Position numbers and translations under genes: made by a program. Of a stretch of DNA of 64,000 bases, positions 19,873-29,453 are shown one piece after another. This DNA comes from Dendrophyllia cribrosa. Its lineage: Eukaryota; Cnidaria; Anthozoa; Scleractinia; Dendrophylliidae. The notes under the pieces were generated by a model. That model had not been told where the DNA came from and ran no database searches. It worked only from the letters and a program-made list of their open reading frames with translations. Numbering within the stretch: the stretch's first letter is position 1; every line of letters starts with the position of its first letter. The stretch spans positions 35,188,605 to 35,252,604 of the forward strand of contig JAJLRJ010000005.1 of the NCBI GenBank assembly GCA_024195265.1, read 5' to 3'.

Positions 19873-20094
19873 TTACATGTTGTCTGGGAGGATTTTGTGG
19901 TTCTCGAGATATTTCTTCAGCGCGATGCTGCCAGCCATGACGGCTGTGAACTTGACGTAGTTCATCAAGCTTGCACTGGGGTCGGCAGTGAAGTTTTCTT
20001 TGATGGTCTTTTTCCCAATCCAACCAATACCGGCGACAAGGCCAGTGATTGTTGCTGCGTCGAGGATAGCCTTCACAAGCTTGTTGTCAGACAT
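19873..20094 (-). CDS. Conserved small membrane protein (73 aa)
   Basis: A short intact protein with two hydrophobic helices (AATITGLVAGIGWIG and FTAVMAGSIALKKYL) separated by a polar KENFTADPS loop, and charged ends. The compact two-helix form recurs in cnidarian Polintons as I recall, next to the 145-aa protein. A role as a small virion or host-membrane protein is inferred only. It starts at the ATG at 20094, preceded by a GTATACATATG motif (20107-20117), and is separated from its neighbours by 26-33 bp. Confidence 0.65.
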   Translation of the reverse strand: MSDNKLVKAILDAATITGLVAGIGWIGKKTIKENFTADPSASLMNYVKFTAVMAGSIALKKYLENHKILPDNM

Positions 20095-20106
20095 GGTTTG
20101 TGTGCA

Positions 20107-20117
20107 GTATACATATG
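20107..20117 (-). promoter_or_regulatory. GTATACATATG promoter-like motif
   Basis: Second exact copy of the motif, 12-22 bp upstream of the 73-aa gene's ATG. Confidence 0.55.
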
Positions 20118-20127
20118 TGTTTGTTTT

Positions 20128-20595
20128 TTATTCCATTTTTATAATTCCTTGTCTTACCGGAATTCGAGATGGGGGTGCTGCAGCGGGCTCTGGGGCCGGC
20201 GCTGGTGTTGGTGGTGTGTTTGGTGTGCGTCCAAGCTTTTGCATTATGGCTTCGCGTTGGTAGTACACACCCGCAGCAGAGACAATGAACCCACCAATCC
20301 CCAGAATAAGGATCGAGTTGCTGTTGCTTGATGATTCTGTGTTGGTGTCACTTGTTGAGGGTTGGTTTGCAGCACTGGGCTGTGTTGAGGGTGCAGTCTT
20401 TTGTTCTTCGGCCTTTTTCTTTACTTCACGGGCCAGGCGGTTGCGTTCTGCTAGCCTTTTACCAGAAGCAACGCGGCCGGGGTTCTTTTCTGTTGCAGGC
20501 TTTGTTTTCGGGGTCTCAGAGGTAACACGGACAGGTGTTTGGGTTGGAGTTTGAGTTTGAGTTTCTTCAGGGATCGCCTCGAGTGGTGTGGCCAT
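20128..20595 (-). CDS. Pro/Thr-rich single-pass membrane protein (155 aa)
   Basis: The N-terminus has a Thr/Gln/Pro repeat (TQTQTPTQTP), then a basic block (PGRVASGKRLAERNRLAR, residues about 38-55) that I recall as a conserved mark of Polinton proteins of this position. A Ser/Asn-rich linker, one hydrophobic helix (ILILGIGGFIVSAAGVYY) and a Pro/Ala-rich tail follow. The layout suggests a membrane-anchored virion protein with a nucleic-acid-binding basic patch; that role is inferred. The ATG at 20595 follows TATATACACT on the coding strand and sits in the same promoter spacing as its neighbours. Confidence 0.65.
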   Translation of the reverse strand: MATPLEAIPEETQTQTPTQTPVRVTSETPKTKPATEKNPGRVASGKRLAERNRLAREVKKKAEEQKTAPSTQPSAANQPSTSDTNTESSSNSNSILILGIGGFIVSAAGVYYQREAIMQKLGRTPNTPPTPAPAPEPAAAPPSRIPVRQGIIKME

Positions 20596-20650
20596 AGTGT
20601 ATATAAATGTGAATTTTATTTTTGCAAAATGTAACAAGTGTGCTGACAGG

Positions 20651-21301
20651 TTACTGCCAGGTTCCAGCCAGGTTCCAGCCAGGTTCCTTCAAGGGTTCCT
20701 TCAAGGTTGCTGCCAGATTAACACCAACTTCATCAAAGCCCTCAAGTGGATAGCCTTCACTGTCTCTGCTTGGATGTGTGGGTTGGGGTTCCAAATCAGG
20801 CTTGTGATCAGGCTCTCGTTCAAGCTTGATGTGTTTTGTTGTGATGAGAGCAGCATTGGCAAGCGCCAGCCATCGTCCGCATCGCATGGCAAGAGCCCCA
20901 GCAAGATTTGACAGCTCCTGGTTGATTATGTAGTCGTTCTTGAGTTCTTGCTGCAACTCCTTGACATCCTCAACCGGGATCACCATGCCAACGCCTTTGG
21001 ACATGAGCATGATAGCGGAATGAACTAGGGATTCGGTTGTCTTGTTGCCTATGTAGGCCTCGTACCCTTTGCAGTACTTGTCAACGTCCTTGTCTGACAG
21101 CCGCTTGACATGATCGTGTGTGAGCTGCACTCCGATAGCTTCTTTGGCCTTGCCAGTTGAAACAAGGATTGCCAGCTTCTCACGTTTGGCAGGAATGTCA
21201 CTGGTACCGGCTATCCCTGTGGGAGGTGTGGTATCAGGGGTGGCCTCCAGCATCTGCAATACTTCGTTCAAAACGGTCTGGTCTTCAGCTGCTTGTGCCA
21301 T
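20651..21301 (-). CDS. Conserved helical Polinton protein (216 aa)
   Basis: Mostly helical, with the central segment LSDKDVDKYCKGYEAYIG and a hydrophobic stretch near residues 140-170 (LAGALAMRCGRWLALANAAL). A Pro/Ser-rich tail with repeated KEPG-type units ends the protein; the last codons run through a GGTTCCAGCC-type short repeat (20650-20705). I recall similar proteins in cnidarian Polintons but know no function. The ATG at 21301 is 11 bp from a GTATACATATG motif. The frame is intact. Confidence 0.6.
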   Translation of the reverse strand: MAQAAEDQTVLNEVLQMLEATPDTTPPTGIAGTSDIPAKREKLAILVSTGKAKEAIGVQLTHDHVKRLSDKDVDKYCKGYEAYIGNKTTESLVHSAIMLMSKGVGMVIPVEDVKELQQELKNDYIINQELSNLAGALAMRCGRWLALANAALITTKHIKLEREPDHKPDLEPQPTHPSRDSEGYPLEGFDEVGVNLAATLKEPLKEPGWNLAGTWQ

Positions 21302-21311
21302 CAGCAGGTGT

Positions 21312-21322
21312 GTATACATATG
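21312..21322 (-). promoter_or_regulatory. GTATACATATG promoter-like motif
   Basis: Third exact copy, 11-21 bp upstream of the 216-aa gene's ATG. Confidence 0.55.
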
Positions 21323-21340
21323 TGTTTGTTTTTTTTGTTT

Positions 21341-21585
21341 TTAATTTTCGATAATTCTCTTGATGTCGGGCAAAAGGGTTTCAAGCTCCCGTATAAGCCC
21401 CGCCATGGTGTCTGGCATAGAATTCAACCGCAATGGATATCTGTTGAGAAGCATGAGGCGCAGATCTTCCTCACCAGCGGCTTTGATAATTTTGTTTTGC
21501 GCATCAAGCGTATTGGCACACAATTCATCCAAAAGCTGTGAAAGCACGTGAGCTTGTGTAGGTTGGTTGGCGCATTCATAGCCAT
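21341..21585 (-). pseudogene. Small helical protein, frameshifted near its start
   Basis: From 21547 to the stop at 21341 the frame encodes a helical protein (AGEEDLRLMLLNRYPLRL, then PDTMAGLIRELETLLP) that looks genuine but has no ATG. The only nearby ATG (21585, ATGGCTATG) is in another frame for its first codons, and one base change in length between about 21550 and 21565 would join them. So this copy has a 5' frameshift, or uses a non-AUG start. It lies between the 216-aa gene and the ATPase in the same orientation. Function is unknown. Confidence 0.45.
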
Positions 21586-21610
21586 GTATTGTATATATGT
21601 GTGTATGTAT

Positions 21611-22371
21611 TTACATCTTGTACCCAATTCCATACGGGTGCCTCAGAGAGAATACAAGGTGGGAGAACTTGCGGGACTTGAACCTTGCGATAAGCTCTTT
21701 GTACTCCTCGTTGGAAAGCTCGCCGGCATAGTCTTCGAAGATGGCCTTGGTAGTCTTGCTGGAGGGCGTGTAAAAGAGCACAATCGCTGCGATATTATCA
21801 CGGTATGGCTTGGCAATGCTGGTGATCTGCTGGGTCAAGACCCACACGGATATGCCGTAATGCCTTGCGCAAAACCCTAGATTGACCAGCTGGCTCGTGC
21901 GGCCTTTGACATCTTTGGAGGCGGCGCAGTCATCGAGTATGAATAGAGTGTTGGTGCATGTGAAAAAGAAGCTCGCCAACTTCAACCAGTCTTCGATCTC
22001 ATGCTGTTGGCAGACAATCACGAAGATTCGCGGATCGCGGTCCACGAAGCCATCGTATGTCTTGTTCTTGACAAATGTGGGGCAGAATAAAACGATGTAG
22101 TCAAAACAACCCCTAAAGGGGCCTCGCAGTTTGTTTAGAAGATACTGTCTTGCCAGAGTTAGTGGGTCCCACGATTAGTGCATTGAAAGGCAGCTTTCTT
22201 GGGTCCATAACCAACACCTATATTAGTTGGTTTGCAAACAATTGGTTCATGTGTTGGTGGGGAGGGTGCCTTTGCCAAAAGTCTTTGTATTTCATTGTAT
22301 GATAATGGCCTGGTGGATGGTAGTGGAGCTGGCTTATCGTAAAACTTGCATGCTTGTTGTTTTGTGGCCAT
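21611..22371 (-). pseudogene. FtsK/HerA-type packaging ATPase, frameshifted
   Basis: The genome-packaging ATPase of the element. The N-terminal part starts at the ATG at 22371 (70 codons) and runs into a stop. The Walker A (GPTNSGKT) is in another frame near 22165-22190, and the C-terminal 144 codons (to 21611) hold Walker B (LFILDDCAA) and the sensor-like WVLTQQITS segment in a third frame. At least two frameshifts, near 22195 and 22155, therefore break it. In Polintons this enzyme pumps DNA into capsids through the vertex. The promoter CACATATATACACACC precedes the ATG on the coding strand. Confidence 0.85.
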
Positions 22372-22395
22372 GGGGGGTGGTGTGTATATATGTGC

Positions 22396-23646
22396 CTAGT
22401 ACTGGACAGATTCCAGCTGCCTGCTCATGATGTTCATCTGTGAGTCAGAGATGGTGAAGATGTGGCAGTTTGCGTTTCCCGAGCATTTGCCGTCTCGTTC
22501 GATCTCGAGTTGCACGCTATCCTGTGTGTTGACGAGCCGTTGGCCGTTGCCGTGTAGGGCTGTGTCAGCCATGGACCGAAGGTCAATCCAGAGGCCAAAC
22601 TTGTCGCCTGCAAGATATTTGGTCAGGTTCATGTTTGGCATGCCGCGAGTGTGTGTGTTAAAGTATCGGTTTATTTCACTCCACATGTCAGTACCACTGA
22701 TGCCATCGTTGTAGACCCTGTTTGGAACACCATTTACGGTGACCTTCACTTTGGTGATGTCGGGGTTGACATATTTTTCAGACTTCCATGCACCCGCTAT
22801 ATATGTGTTGATGAACAGCAAGAGGATGCCCTTTAGAGACCGGCGCTGTGGGTTAACCCGAAGATTCAGCCGTGTGTCAACGCCTTTTGTGAAGGGATGC
22901 ACTCGATCTCGCATTACGAGGTCATAGGCAAACTCCTTTCCATTAGTGTAAGTGCTTGTTGCCTCGTCGGCCAGACTCTTACTTCTGATCGTCTCATACT
23001 CCAGCTGGAGGTTTTCCAACTTGTACACGAGCTTGCTTGTGTCTGAGCCCCGGACAACTTGGGATGCGGGGGCGAGGGTTAGTTCGAAGACCAGATCATT
23101 GAATAGTGCTTGAGGATATATGATTCCGTGATCAGTTAAGATTTGGTGATCCAGTTTGATGCGGTACTTATTCTTGTATATTGTCTCCAGCTTGTTCTCT
23201 ACATCCACGCCGGAGGTCTTCATGTCACCAGCACCAGAGCGAATCTTGCACAAATCGACACTCTGGATGCCCTCCAAAAGCATATTTTCCCGCTCATCCA
23301 CTGAGAGGAATAGGTCTTCGAAGATTTTGTAGATGTCGTACCCAACCGTGTCCTAGACGGTGGTGGCGGCAAACTTTACAACGAACCTGTCCACCAGGGC
23401 CCGAGAAACATTTTGCACGAGATAGTTGTTCGCCTGGCCGCCGGCTAGGTTGATGTTGAACACCAGTGCAAGTGAACCAGAGACAATGACATCGTGCTGA
23501 CTCAGCTTTGGTACCGAGACGTACAGTGTCTCGCCGGGATTGGCCTCAGAGGGGTTGAATGTGATGCGCTTGACGGTTCGCTCTGCTTTCATGGCGCCCA
23601 GTGTCTTTTCACTGTGAGATGGAAGTAGATTCGGTTGCACAGCCAT
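22396..23646 (-). pseudogene. Major capsid protein (double jelly-roll), one nonsense codon
   Basis: A 416-codon frame with one in-frame TAG (23353-23355) after codon 97. The A2 copy has CAG (Gln) there, so a single C-to-T change explains it. The sequence has the pattern of Polinton double jelly-roll capsid proteins: a first beta barrel with LVQNVSRALVDRFVVKF, a mid segment IKLDHQILTDHG...YKLENLQLEYE, and a second barrel with VNPQRRSLKGILLLF and KFGLWIDLRSMAD. It would form the icosahedral shell. It diverges from the coiled-coil gene at 23688, the two ATGs being 42 bp apart across a TATATA-rich spacer. Readthrough cannot be excluded. Confidence 0.8.
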
Positions 23647-23687
23647 GGTATATATTTGTGTTTTAAAATTTATATTTATATATCATC

Positions 23688-23759
23688 ATGGCTGAAGGCG
23701 GATATGATATACCTGGTGAGAATGAGAATACATGGCTTGACTGGGACATAGACCACGAT

Positions 23760-23791
<32 letters not shown>

Positions 23792-25094
23792 AGAAGTTGA
23801 CACAACAACCCCCTTTCAACCAGGCGGCACATCCACCCCATACCATGGCGGCGAGCAGCATGAAATGTACACGCCGCCTACTGAGCATAGTGGGCTGCCA
23901 GGTGATCCTCTTACCTCCCCTCTGCTTGAGGGCTTCATACATGATGATGATAAACCAGAAAGAGTTGATAAAGCTCTGGACTGGCTCAAAAGGCGCTTTC
24001 CAAAAGCAGCTATCGACAAATTAGGCCCAATTGGTTTCGGTAAAAGAAGAGGAAATGAAGGTAAAATAGTTTCCTTTGGCCCAAAGGGTGGCGAAACTCC
24101 CATTTTCAAGCAAGATGGGTCGGGCCTTCTTAAATCATTCACAGACAAGTTCAAAAAATCTCTTGGCCCAAGCGCTGAAGAGCTTGTCTCTGAAGACAAT
24201 GCATCAATAAGGGAAGAAAGACAAAGATTGAAGGAGGCAGAAAAACAACTGAAGGAGAATGAAAGGGTTGCTGTAGAACAACAACAAGCAGCAAATGAGG
24301 TGCAAAACCTCAGAAACAGAATTGAGCAAACTCAAGCGAGGATTGACAATCTGGAGCAGGAACACGGTTCAAGCGTTGAAAATCAATCCGCGATAGAGCA
24401 CCTAAAACTGCTGAAAAAGAATCTTCAAGGCGATCTTGAAACCCAGAAAAAAGAATTAGGTGCCCTTCAAAAAATACAAAAACAACGAGACCAAGAACAG
24501 GCAAAGGTTGACAAACTCAGAACACGACTTTCTGCCAAAGAGAAGGAAAGAAATGAAGTTGAAGCAAGGCTAAACTCTACTAAACCCCTTGATGAGTTAA
24601 ACGAAAGAGAAGCCGAGCTTGAACGCGAAAACGAGGAAGACAGACGCGTGATAGAGGATGAGAACACTTCTCCATCTGATAGAGAAGCCGCGGAAGCCCG
24701 AGTTGCTGAGCGAGAAGAAGAGCTGGCAAGGCTCAGAACACAGGTTGAGGAGAGGGAACAAGCCCTGCCTTTAAGAGAGAGGGTTAGAGAAATCGTCAAG
24801 AAATACGGATGGACACTGCAAGCTGTTGTTCTGGCAGCTGGCATCACCATCAGCGCTGTGGTACTCGCCACCTTAAATGGCCTGGCAAAGGCCACCAAGG
24901 CTATTGGAAATGGGCTTAAAGAGCTTGGCAAAAAGGCAGCTGGCGCTCTGCCTGGCCTTATCGGCTCAATTGTGAGCCTCATCTTCAAAGCGGCTGGGTC
25001 GATCATCTCCTTTCTGGGTGAACACGCTTGGCTGCTCATCCTTGCCGTGGTGGCCTTCCTGGTTGAAAGGATCACCAAGCGTGCGAGGTCTTGA
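23688..25094 (+). CDS. Coiled-coil membrane protein with acidic N-terminus (468 aa)
   Basis: An acidic tract of Asp residues lies at about 22-36 (encoded by GATGAC repeats), followed by a Pro/Gly/His-rich stretch. A long heptad-rich coiled coil spans about residues 150-375 (EERQRLKEAEKQLKENER and onward). The C-terminal 90 residues are hydrophobic and Gly-rich: a helix LQAVVLAAGITISAVVLA, an amphipathic KELGKKAAGALPGLIGSI part and a last membrane helix WLLILAVVAFLVE with a basic end. It may be a membrane-anchored virion spike or a membrane-active entry protein; this is inference from architecture. It shares a divergent promoter with MCP. The A2 copy (30408) is frameshifted. Confidence 0.7.
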
Positions 25095-25103
25095 GATTTG
25101 CGC

Positions 25104-26857
25104 TTATCTAAACCAATTGATAGCGCCTGCCAAAGCAAGCGCACCCACAGCCATGAGTGCCTTGTTTACGTGATGCGGGTCGGGTTGTGCTGGCACGCTT
25201 GTGGTTGGGGCTGGCGCGCTTGTGGTTGAGGTGGCTGGGGCTGGCGCGCTTGTGCCTGTGTAGCCTCTTTATGTGTCGGATTTGATGGATGGCTGTTTGG
25301 TGGATTAATCTTTGTTGGTCCACCGTCCATGTGGCGAAGTGAGGCTTTTTTTGTCCCCACATTAACATCATTGTTCACTCCCAGCTTCATTCCTTGAGTT
25401 GCCTGCTTCAACTTGTTATTGTACCCAACCACGCTCTCTGTGTTGATAACCATGCGTGACGGCATTAGCCAACATCCGGGAGCTACAGCAAAGTCCAAAC
25501 GCACCTTTGCCTCTTGAATGGCTAGCTGAAAACGCTGTACGCTCTTGGAAATGTCTGGCGTCCTGATTGCGTCTTCCATGAGGACTAGAAAATCACTCTG
25601 CGTCTCCTTAGCCCGCCCGCCTGCTCCAAGAATGCTGCTTCACGTGTTCACCTGAGCGCCAAGGACACAGTAGACAAAGGCCTCGATTGACTGATTCATT
25701 CGCGATAGGCCCGCTTGTGTTAACCCCTGTGAGAGGTTTGGGACAAAGTGCTCGAACTGGTTAGCCGAGTGGCCAATGAGAATGTAAGTAATCCCGTTAG
25801 CCTTGTAATTCGGGTCATTTCTGTCTGTTATACGCTCATCGTCGAACAAAGTTAGATCGGGATCGGGGTAGGTGTAATCGACAGGACTAAGCCCTTCATA
25901 TGCGATCCAAATGTAAACACTGCCAAGGCCATGGTTTCTACCGAATGTGAAACGGAAGTCAGTGCTTGGGGCGACACCGAACTCCGCACAGATACTGTTC
26001 TAAGAGGGGGTGTCGTATTTGTTTTCTTGCTGATTGAATGTCGGGTCGCCGGGCAGAGCGGAGAAACTCTGTATCCCACCCAACTCATAGAGGATTCGTC
26101 TTGTTGTGAAATAGACGTGGAAGAGATAAAAAGACCTGAGCTGCGGGGTGAGGTCCAGGGAGGAGGAGAACAGAATATCACGAGAGATCCCAGAGCCTGT
26201 TGTCGCGCACCACAAAGCAAAGTTTAGCTGCTGTGGCCAGAAAGACATGCTTGGCCCGCCAAGCCACTTCCTTGCGTACTTAGATTCAGTGAATTTAATC
26301 TGTGAGACCTTGAAAATCTCCCTGAACTTGGTTGAGAAGAACTCTGTTGGCGTTACGTAGATCTTGTACTCATTGTCCAAGACATCGCCAACTGACATTT
26401 GTTTGCTTATTGTTTTTGAAAACTCAACGGCCGGGATTAGTTTTGTGATTGGACCCCTATTCAATGATAACTGATAAGGGAAGCCTCCGTCTTGATGTAG
26501 GCCCAAGGCGTCTTTCATGGCTTGAGTCCAATTCTTTGGCTCTATCTCTGAAACGAGCGCCCATGAGCCTGGGCCCTCTATGAAAAGCACTTCTCCTGTG
26601 GCCTTGTGGTTTTCATCAAAATCAACTTCTATTCTAAACTTTGACATGTCAGCATTTGGGAAACGCGTTTTGAAGTCTGAGATTGCCTTGGCCTTGGCAG
26701 CAGCAGAGAGCCTGGCAGCCTCCAGCGAACTCATCCAAGCCATATCAGGATCTACTGTGGGCTGTTTTGTGGTGATATACCTTGACTGAAGAGTATTTGG
26801 AGGAGAATAAAACGGGAGCGGGTTGGGGTTAAATCCACCGTGACGCCTGTCAAACAT
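25104..26857 (-). pseudogene. Conserved large Polinton protein X, two stops and a frameshift
   Basis: One long frame of about 580 codons starts at the ATG at 26857 (FDRRHGGFNPNPLPFYSP). In-frame TAG at about 25998-26000 and TGA at about 25640 interrupt it, and coding resumes in the same frame after each. A frameshift near 25180 then separates the C-terminal membrane helix, which ends at 25104. Segments such as GGPSMSFWPQQLNFALW, LTQAGLSRMNQSIEAFVY and WLMPSRMVINTESV are shared with the A2 copy and look strongly conserved. It is probably a structural protein given its place between the coiled-coil gene and penton. Its fold is unknown to me. Confidence 0.7.
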
Positions 26858-26916
26858 GATTGTATATATATATATATATTTATATATATTTAAAAAATGT
26901 TTTTATATTTGCAATC

Positions 26917-27585
26917 ATGGTTTTGCTAACAATCGTCACGCATTCGAACCCTCACACGATCTACTTCGATCGCCCGCTTCCGAAGCCGAGTTACATCCGT
27001 CTTGTCTCTTGCTCGATTTTCAACTCGTGGAATACTTTGAAACAAAGAGGAGAGATAACATTGTTTACTGGGCCTGATAAAAACACAACTGTCAGGAGAC
27101 TTCTTCCAGGTCATTACACTCTTGAGTATTTGGCAAAAGAATTAGAGGACGCATTCCCAATCGAAAAGTTAAAATTAGAAACCAAGACAAATACGCCTGT
27201 AGGGTCGATGGTCATTTTCAACTTGCAAAATAAGGATGTGAAATTAGACCACGATTTATCAGAATTGCTTGGTATAAATCCTAAATTAACGTTTACAACA
27301 TTCGCCAAAGGATTAACATGACCAAGCACTTACTTCATCCACTGTGATCTGGTCGATAAAGAACGAAACCTCCTCAATGGTAAGCCTTCGACAGTTTTGG
27401 CTCAGTTTGATATTCGTGGAAAGCCGTTTCAGAAGATTTTTTACGAATCAACACAGCAAAACATCTTGCGTGACGTCTCGTCTGGCGATTATGTAAATAG
27501 CTTGTCTCTATCAGTGAAGGATGTAAATGGTGACCTCTTTGACTTTAATAACATGCCCTTAGAATTTGAAATCGAGATAAATTAA
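26917..27585 (+). pseudogene. Penton-like minor capsid protein, one nonsense codon
   Basis: A frame of 222 codons with a TGA at 27319-27321, after which coding continues in the same frame (TYFIHCDLVDKERN). The pattern is that of the other penton-like proteins here: an N-terminal strand with NPHTIYFD, a central LLPGHYTLEYLAKELE, then a LLGINPKL motif, an IHCDLV strand and a C-terminal PLEFEIEI strand. It would be the single-jelly-roll vertex protein beside MCP. The ATG at 26917 is the first that gives a protein-like start. It diverges from X at 26857 across a TATATATA spacer. Confidence 0.65.
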
Positions 27586-27607
27586 AATATATATATATAC
27601 CCCCGCC

Positions 27608-28282
27608 ATGAGTTCTGCCAATGTGCTTCCATCGGCCCCAGAATACAGCCATACAGAAAAGCTCTACCCAGTTTTGCCAAATGCAGAAGACTTCCGTCTC
27701 AAAAAGATCTCTGACTTGCTGAAGGAGTTGTCTGACGAAGCCAAGCACTACAGACAAGTCGCAAAGAAATACAAACGGGCCCAATCAATAGTTCATTACT
27801 CGGCGGTTGGCCTTGGGACGCTTTCTGTTGGACTTTCATCAGGAGCCCTAGCCACTGCCTTGTCCGGATTCGGCATTGTTGCGAGCCCCGCACTTGCCGG
27901 CGTTGCCACGCTTTGCGGGCTGTCATCAGTTAGCTTTACAACTGCAAACAAACGGCTAGAGCGGAAAGTGACTAAACACGAGAATATCTACACACTGGCC
28001 CAGGCTAAACGCAACTCTGTCAATGAGCTGGTCTCAAAGGCTCTGGAAGACAAGAGGATTAGTGATACAGAATTCACCATAATCACTCGTGAGGTGGAAA
28101 AATATCACGAACTCAAGGCTGCAATCAGGGATGGTGTAAAGGGATCAAAAGACGTTGCCACTCAAACACAATCGCCAGACCTCGAGAAACTCAAAAACGA
28201 ACTTCGCAAGGAAGTCAAACAAGAGTTTCAAAAAAAGATACATCTTCTCACCGCAGCATCCAAGTCCGATTTGAGAGATTAA
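27608..28282 (+). CDS. Two-helix membrane protein, SLATT-like layout (224 aa)
   Basis: An intact protein with an N-terminal amphipathic helix (residues about 30-60), two closely spaced hydrophobic helices (VHYSAVGLGTLSVGLSSG and ALSGFGIVASPALAGVATL...), then long charged helices to the C-terminus. The 160-aa protein of B1 (33994) has the same order and similar spacing, including YK.A or YKRA before the first helix. The order of helix, two membrane helices and helix resembles SLATT-type membrane modules of bacterial effector systems, but this is only a comparison of architecture. It follows penton by 22 bp on the same strand. Confidence 0.65.
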   Translation: MSSANVLPSAPEYSHTEKLYPVLPNAEDFRLKKISDLLKELSDEAKHYRQVAKKYKRAQSIVHYSAVGLGTLSVGLSSGALATALSGFGIVASPALAGVATLCGLSSVSFTTANKRLERKVTKHENIYTLAQAKRNSVNELVSKALEDKRISDTEFTIITREVEKYHELKAAIRDGVKGSKDVATQTQSPDLEKLKNELRKEVKQEFQKKIHLLTAASKSDLRD

Positions 28283-28360
28283 ATTCTGGATTTAACCTCT
28301 ACATTTCGAAGGATAAATCATTTACGCCCAATTGAATAGACAACACGAGTGTGTACTACC

Positions 28361-28591
28361 ATGGAGAAGTTTGCTAAACAACTGGCTGATGTTCGACGCT
28401 TGGACACTAAAGGTGAATACAAAGCCAAACTCGATGTGCTGGATAAAGAACACAAATTTATCCTCCTACGCTCACTCGACAAATACAAGTACGAAATGCG
28501 CCGTTCAAACCTGCCAGAACGCCTTCATCACATCAAGGAGCGTCTTTGTCACGTGGCACAATACCACCCAACCTACCTTTCACCCTTTTGA
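28361..28591 (+). CDS. Small charged helical protein (76 aa)
   Basis: Starts MEKFAKQLADVRRLDTKG and is rich in Lys, Arg and Glu, probably all helical. No family recognised. The 3' end overlaps the zinc-ribbon frame (28546-28923), which lies in the -1 frame relative to this one and lacks an ATG ahead of its zinc ribbon. The spacing after the 224-aa gene is 78 bp. Either a separate small gene or the first part of a frameshifted product. Confidence 0.45.
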   Translation: MEKFAKQLADVRRLDTKGEYKAKLDVLDKEHKFILLRSLDKYKYEMRRSNLPERLHHIKERLCHVAQYHPTYLSPF

Positions 28592-28923
28592 ATGAAAGGA
28601 TAAAAGCTTGCCAAAACTGCGAAGGCAAATTAAGCCTCATGATGTTTTCATCAGAACTTTACTGTGAGAACTGCGGGCTCCTAGAGCCTCTGGATGGTGT
28701 GACCTTTGATTATAACGAGCTCTATGGTGGTGATTACAAAATTACCAAAAAAAGAAGGCCCACCATGCCATTTGTAGCCTACAAAATCTTAGACGCGATA
28801 GTACTAAAAAGGCCACAACGTGCTATTGTCAATTACTTCTGGCTACAAATTCCACAAAACTCAATGTGGAAACACGAGCAAAAATGGCAGATCGTGCTTG
28901 GAAACATGGATCACGTTGTGTGA
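28546..28923 (+). CDS. Zinc-ribbon protein, possible VLTF3-like fragment
   Basis: The frame has a four-Cys zinc ribbon (CQNCEGKLSLMMFSSELYCENCG) split here as CQNC ... CENCG, followed by DFNELYGG-like acidic/aromatic residues and a basic KKRRPTM. The same order (two CxxC pairs, DF/Y, then Y-K-I and basic residues) appears in the VLTF3-like proteins of B1 and B2 (33343 and 48505), so I infer a distant late-transcription-factor relative. No ATG occurs before the first Cys pair; the first in-frame ATG is inside the ribbon. The C-terminal part seems truncated at the edge of element A1. Confidence 0.45.
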   Translation: MSRGTIPPNLPFTLLNERIKACQNCEGKLSLMMFSSELYCENCGLLEPLDGVTFDYNELYGGDYKITKKRRPTMPFVAYKILDAIVLKRPQRAIVNYFWLQIPQNSMWKHEQKWQIVLGNMDHVV

Positions 28924-28965
28924 CATTGCGTTACTTGTCACGCGTGACACATTGCGTTGTCCCTT

Positions 28966-29418
28966 TCAAACAACAAGAGCTGTCTGGGGTTCTAAGTGGC
29001 TGTACAAATAAGAACTTCTATCATAGATGCTATAAGGGCTGCTCGAGTAAATGCCATAGAAACTTTCATGGGCACTTGGGCCGTCATAGTCTTCCTCGTC
29101 ATCACTACCGATGTCTGCAAACAGTAACGCCCTCAGTATGTATCTATAAGGGGGCATGCCGGGGCAAATGACTCGGTGTCTGCCTATGTCCACTTCTCGT
29201 GAGAAGAGTTCTTGGCATTTATCACATGTTTGTGAATTTAGTGTAGGGAAATGGCAATCGTTTTGCCAGTGATAATGATTTTTTATTGAACGGCATACAG
29301 ATTTCATCCTGCGTTGATGAATTTCCCTTGCAGCCAAGTCGCGGTGGTGGCTCCTTTCGACCATGTCTGGCAAGTAATCCCAATGGGATTCACCAAAAGG
29401 TAGTTGCTCCATTGCCAT
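28966..29418 (-). CDS. Uncharacterised protein with a C2HC zinc-finger-like motif
   Basis: An intact frame of 150 codons starting MAMEQLPFGESHWDYLP. A middle motif CDKCQELF...HRVIC (CX2CX12HX3C) resembles the C2HC finger seen in PolB N-termini. The C-terminal part is rich in Asp, Ser and Tyr. I do not recognise the family. The start is fused directly to the broken end of the A2 MCP remnant (29450), so it marks the junction of A1, A2 and foreign sequence. It could be host-derived or an accessory gene of an element. Confidence 0.35.
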   Translation of the reverse strand: MAMEQLPFGESHWDYLPDMVERSHHRDLAAREIHQRRMKSVCRSIKNHYHWQNDCHFPTLNSQTCDKCQELFSREVDIGRHRVICPGMPPYRYILRALLFADIGSDDEEDYDGPSAHESFYGIYSSSPYSIYDRSSYLYSHLEPQTALVV

Positions 29419-29453
29419 GAATATCCCTGTTGGGAGAGCCGTTGATGGTGACA

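Larger units (their letters stand above)
14308..28930 (+). mobile_element. Polinton-like element A1 (right end not resolved)
   Basis: The block holds PolB, integrase, packaging ATPase, MCP and penton-like genes, the hallmark set of Polinton/Maverick elements and adintoviruses. The left end is taken at AGTAGT (14308), since Polinton ends are known to begin with AG. I cannot find a matching right end: the last lineage-A gene stops at 28923 and unrelated sequence follows, so the element is probably truncated there. It is more GC-rich than B1/B2. PolB, integrase and several small genes are intact, whereas ATPase, MCP, X and penton are broken. Confidence 0.8.

Noticed and set aside
19847..20023. 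N-terminal extension of the 145-aa membrane protein
   Set aside because: It overlaps the 73-aa gene, reads through its promoter motif and is not protein-like.
22396..27585. Reassigned stop codons or programmed readthrough in A1 capsid genes
   Set aside because: Both TAG and TGA occur inside frames, the homologous A2 codon is a normal sense codon, and frameshifts accompany them. Decay is simpler.
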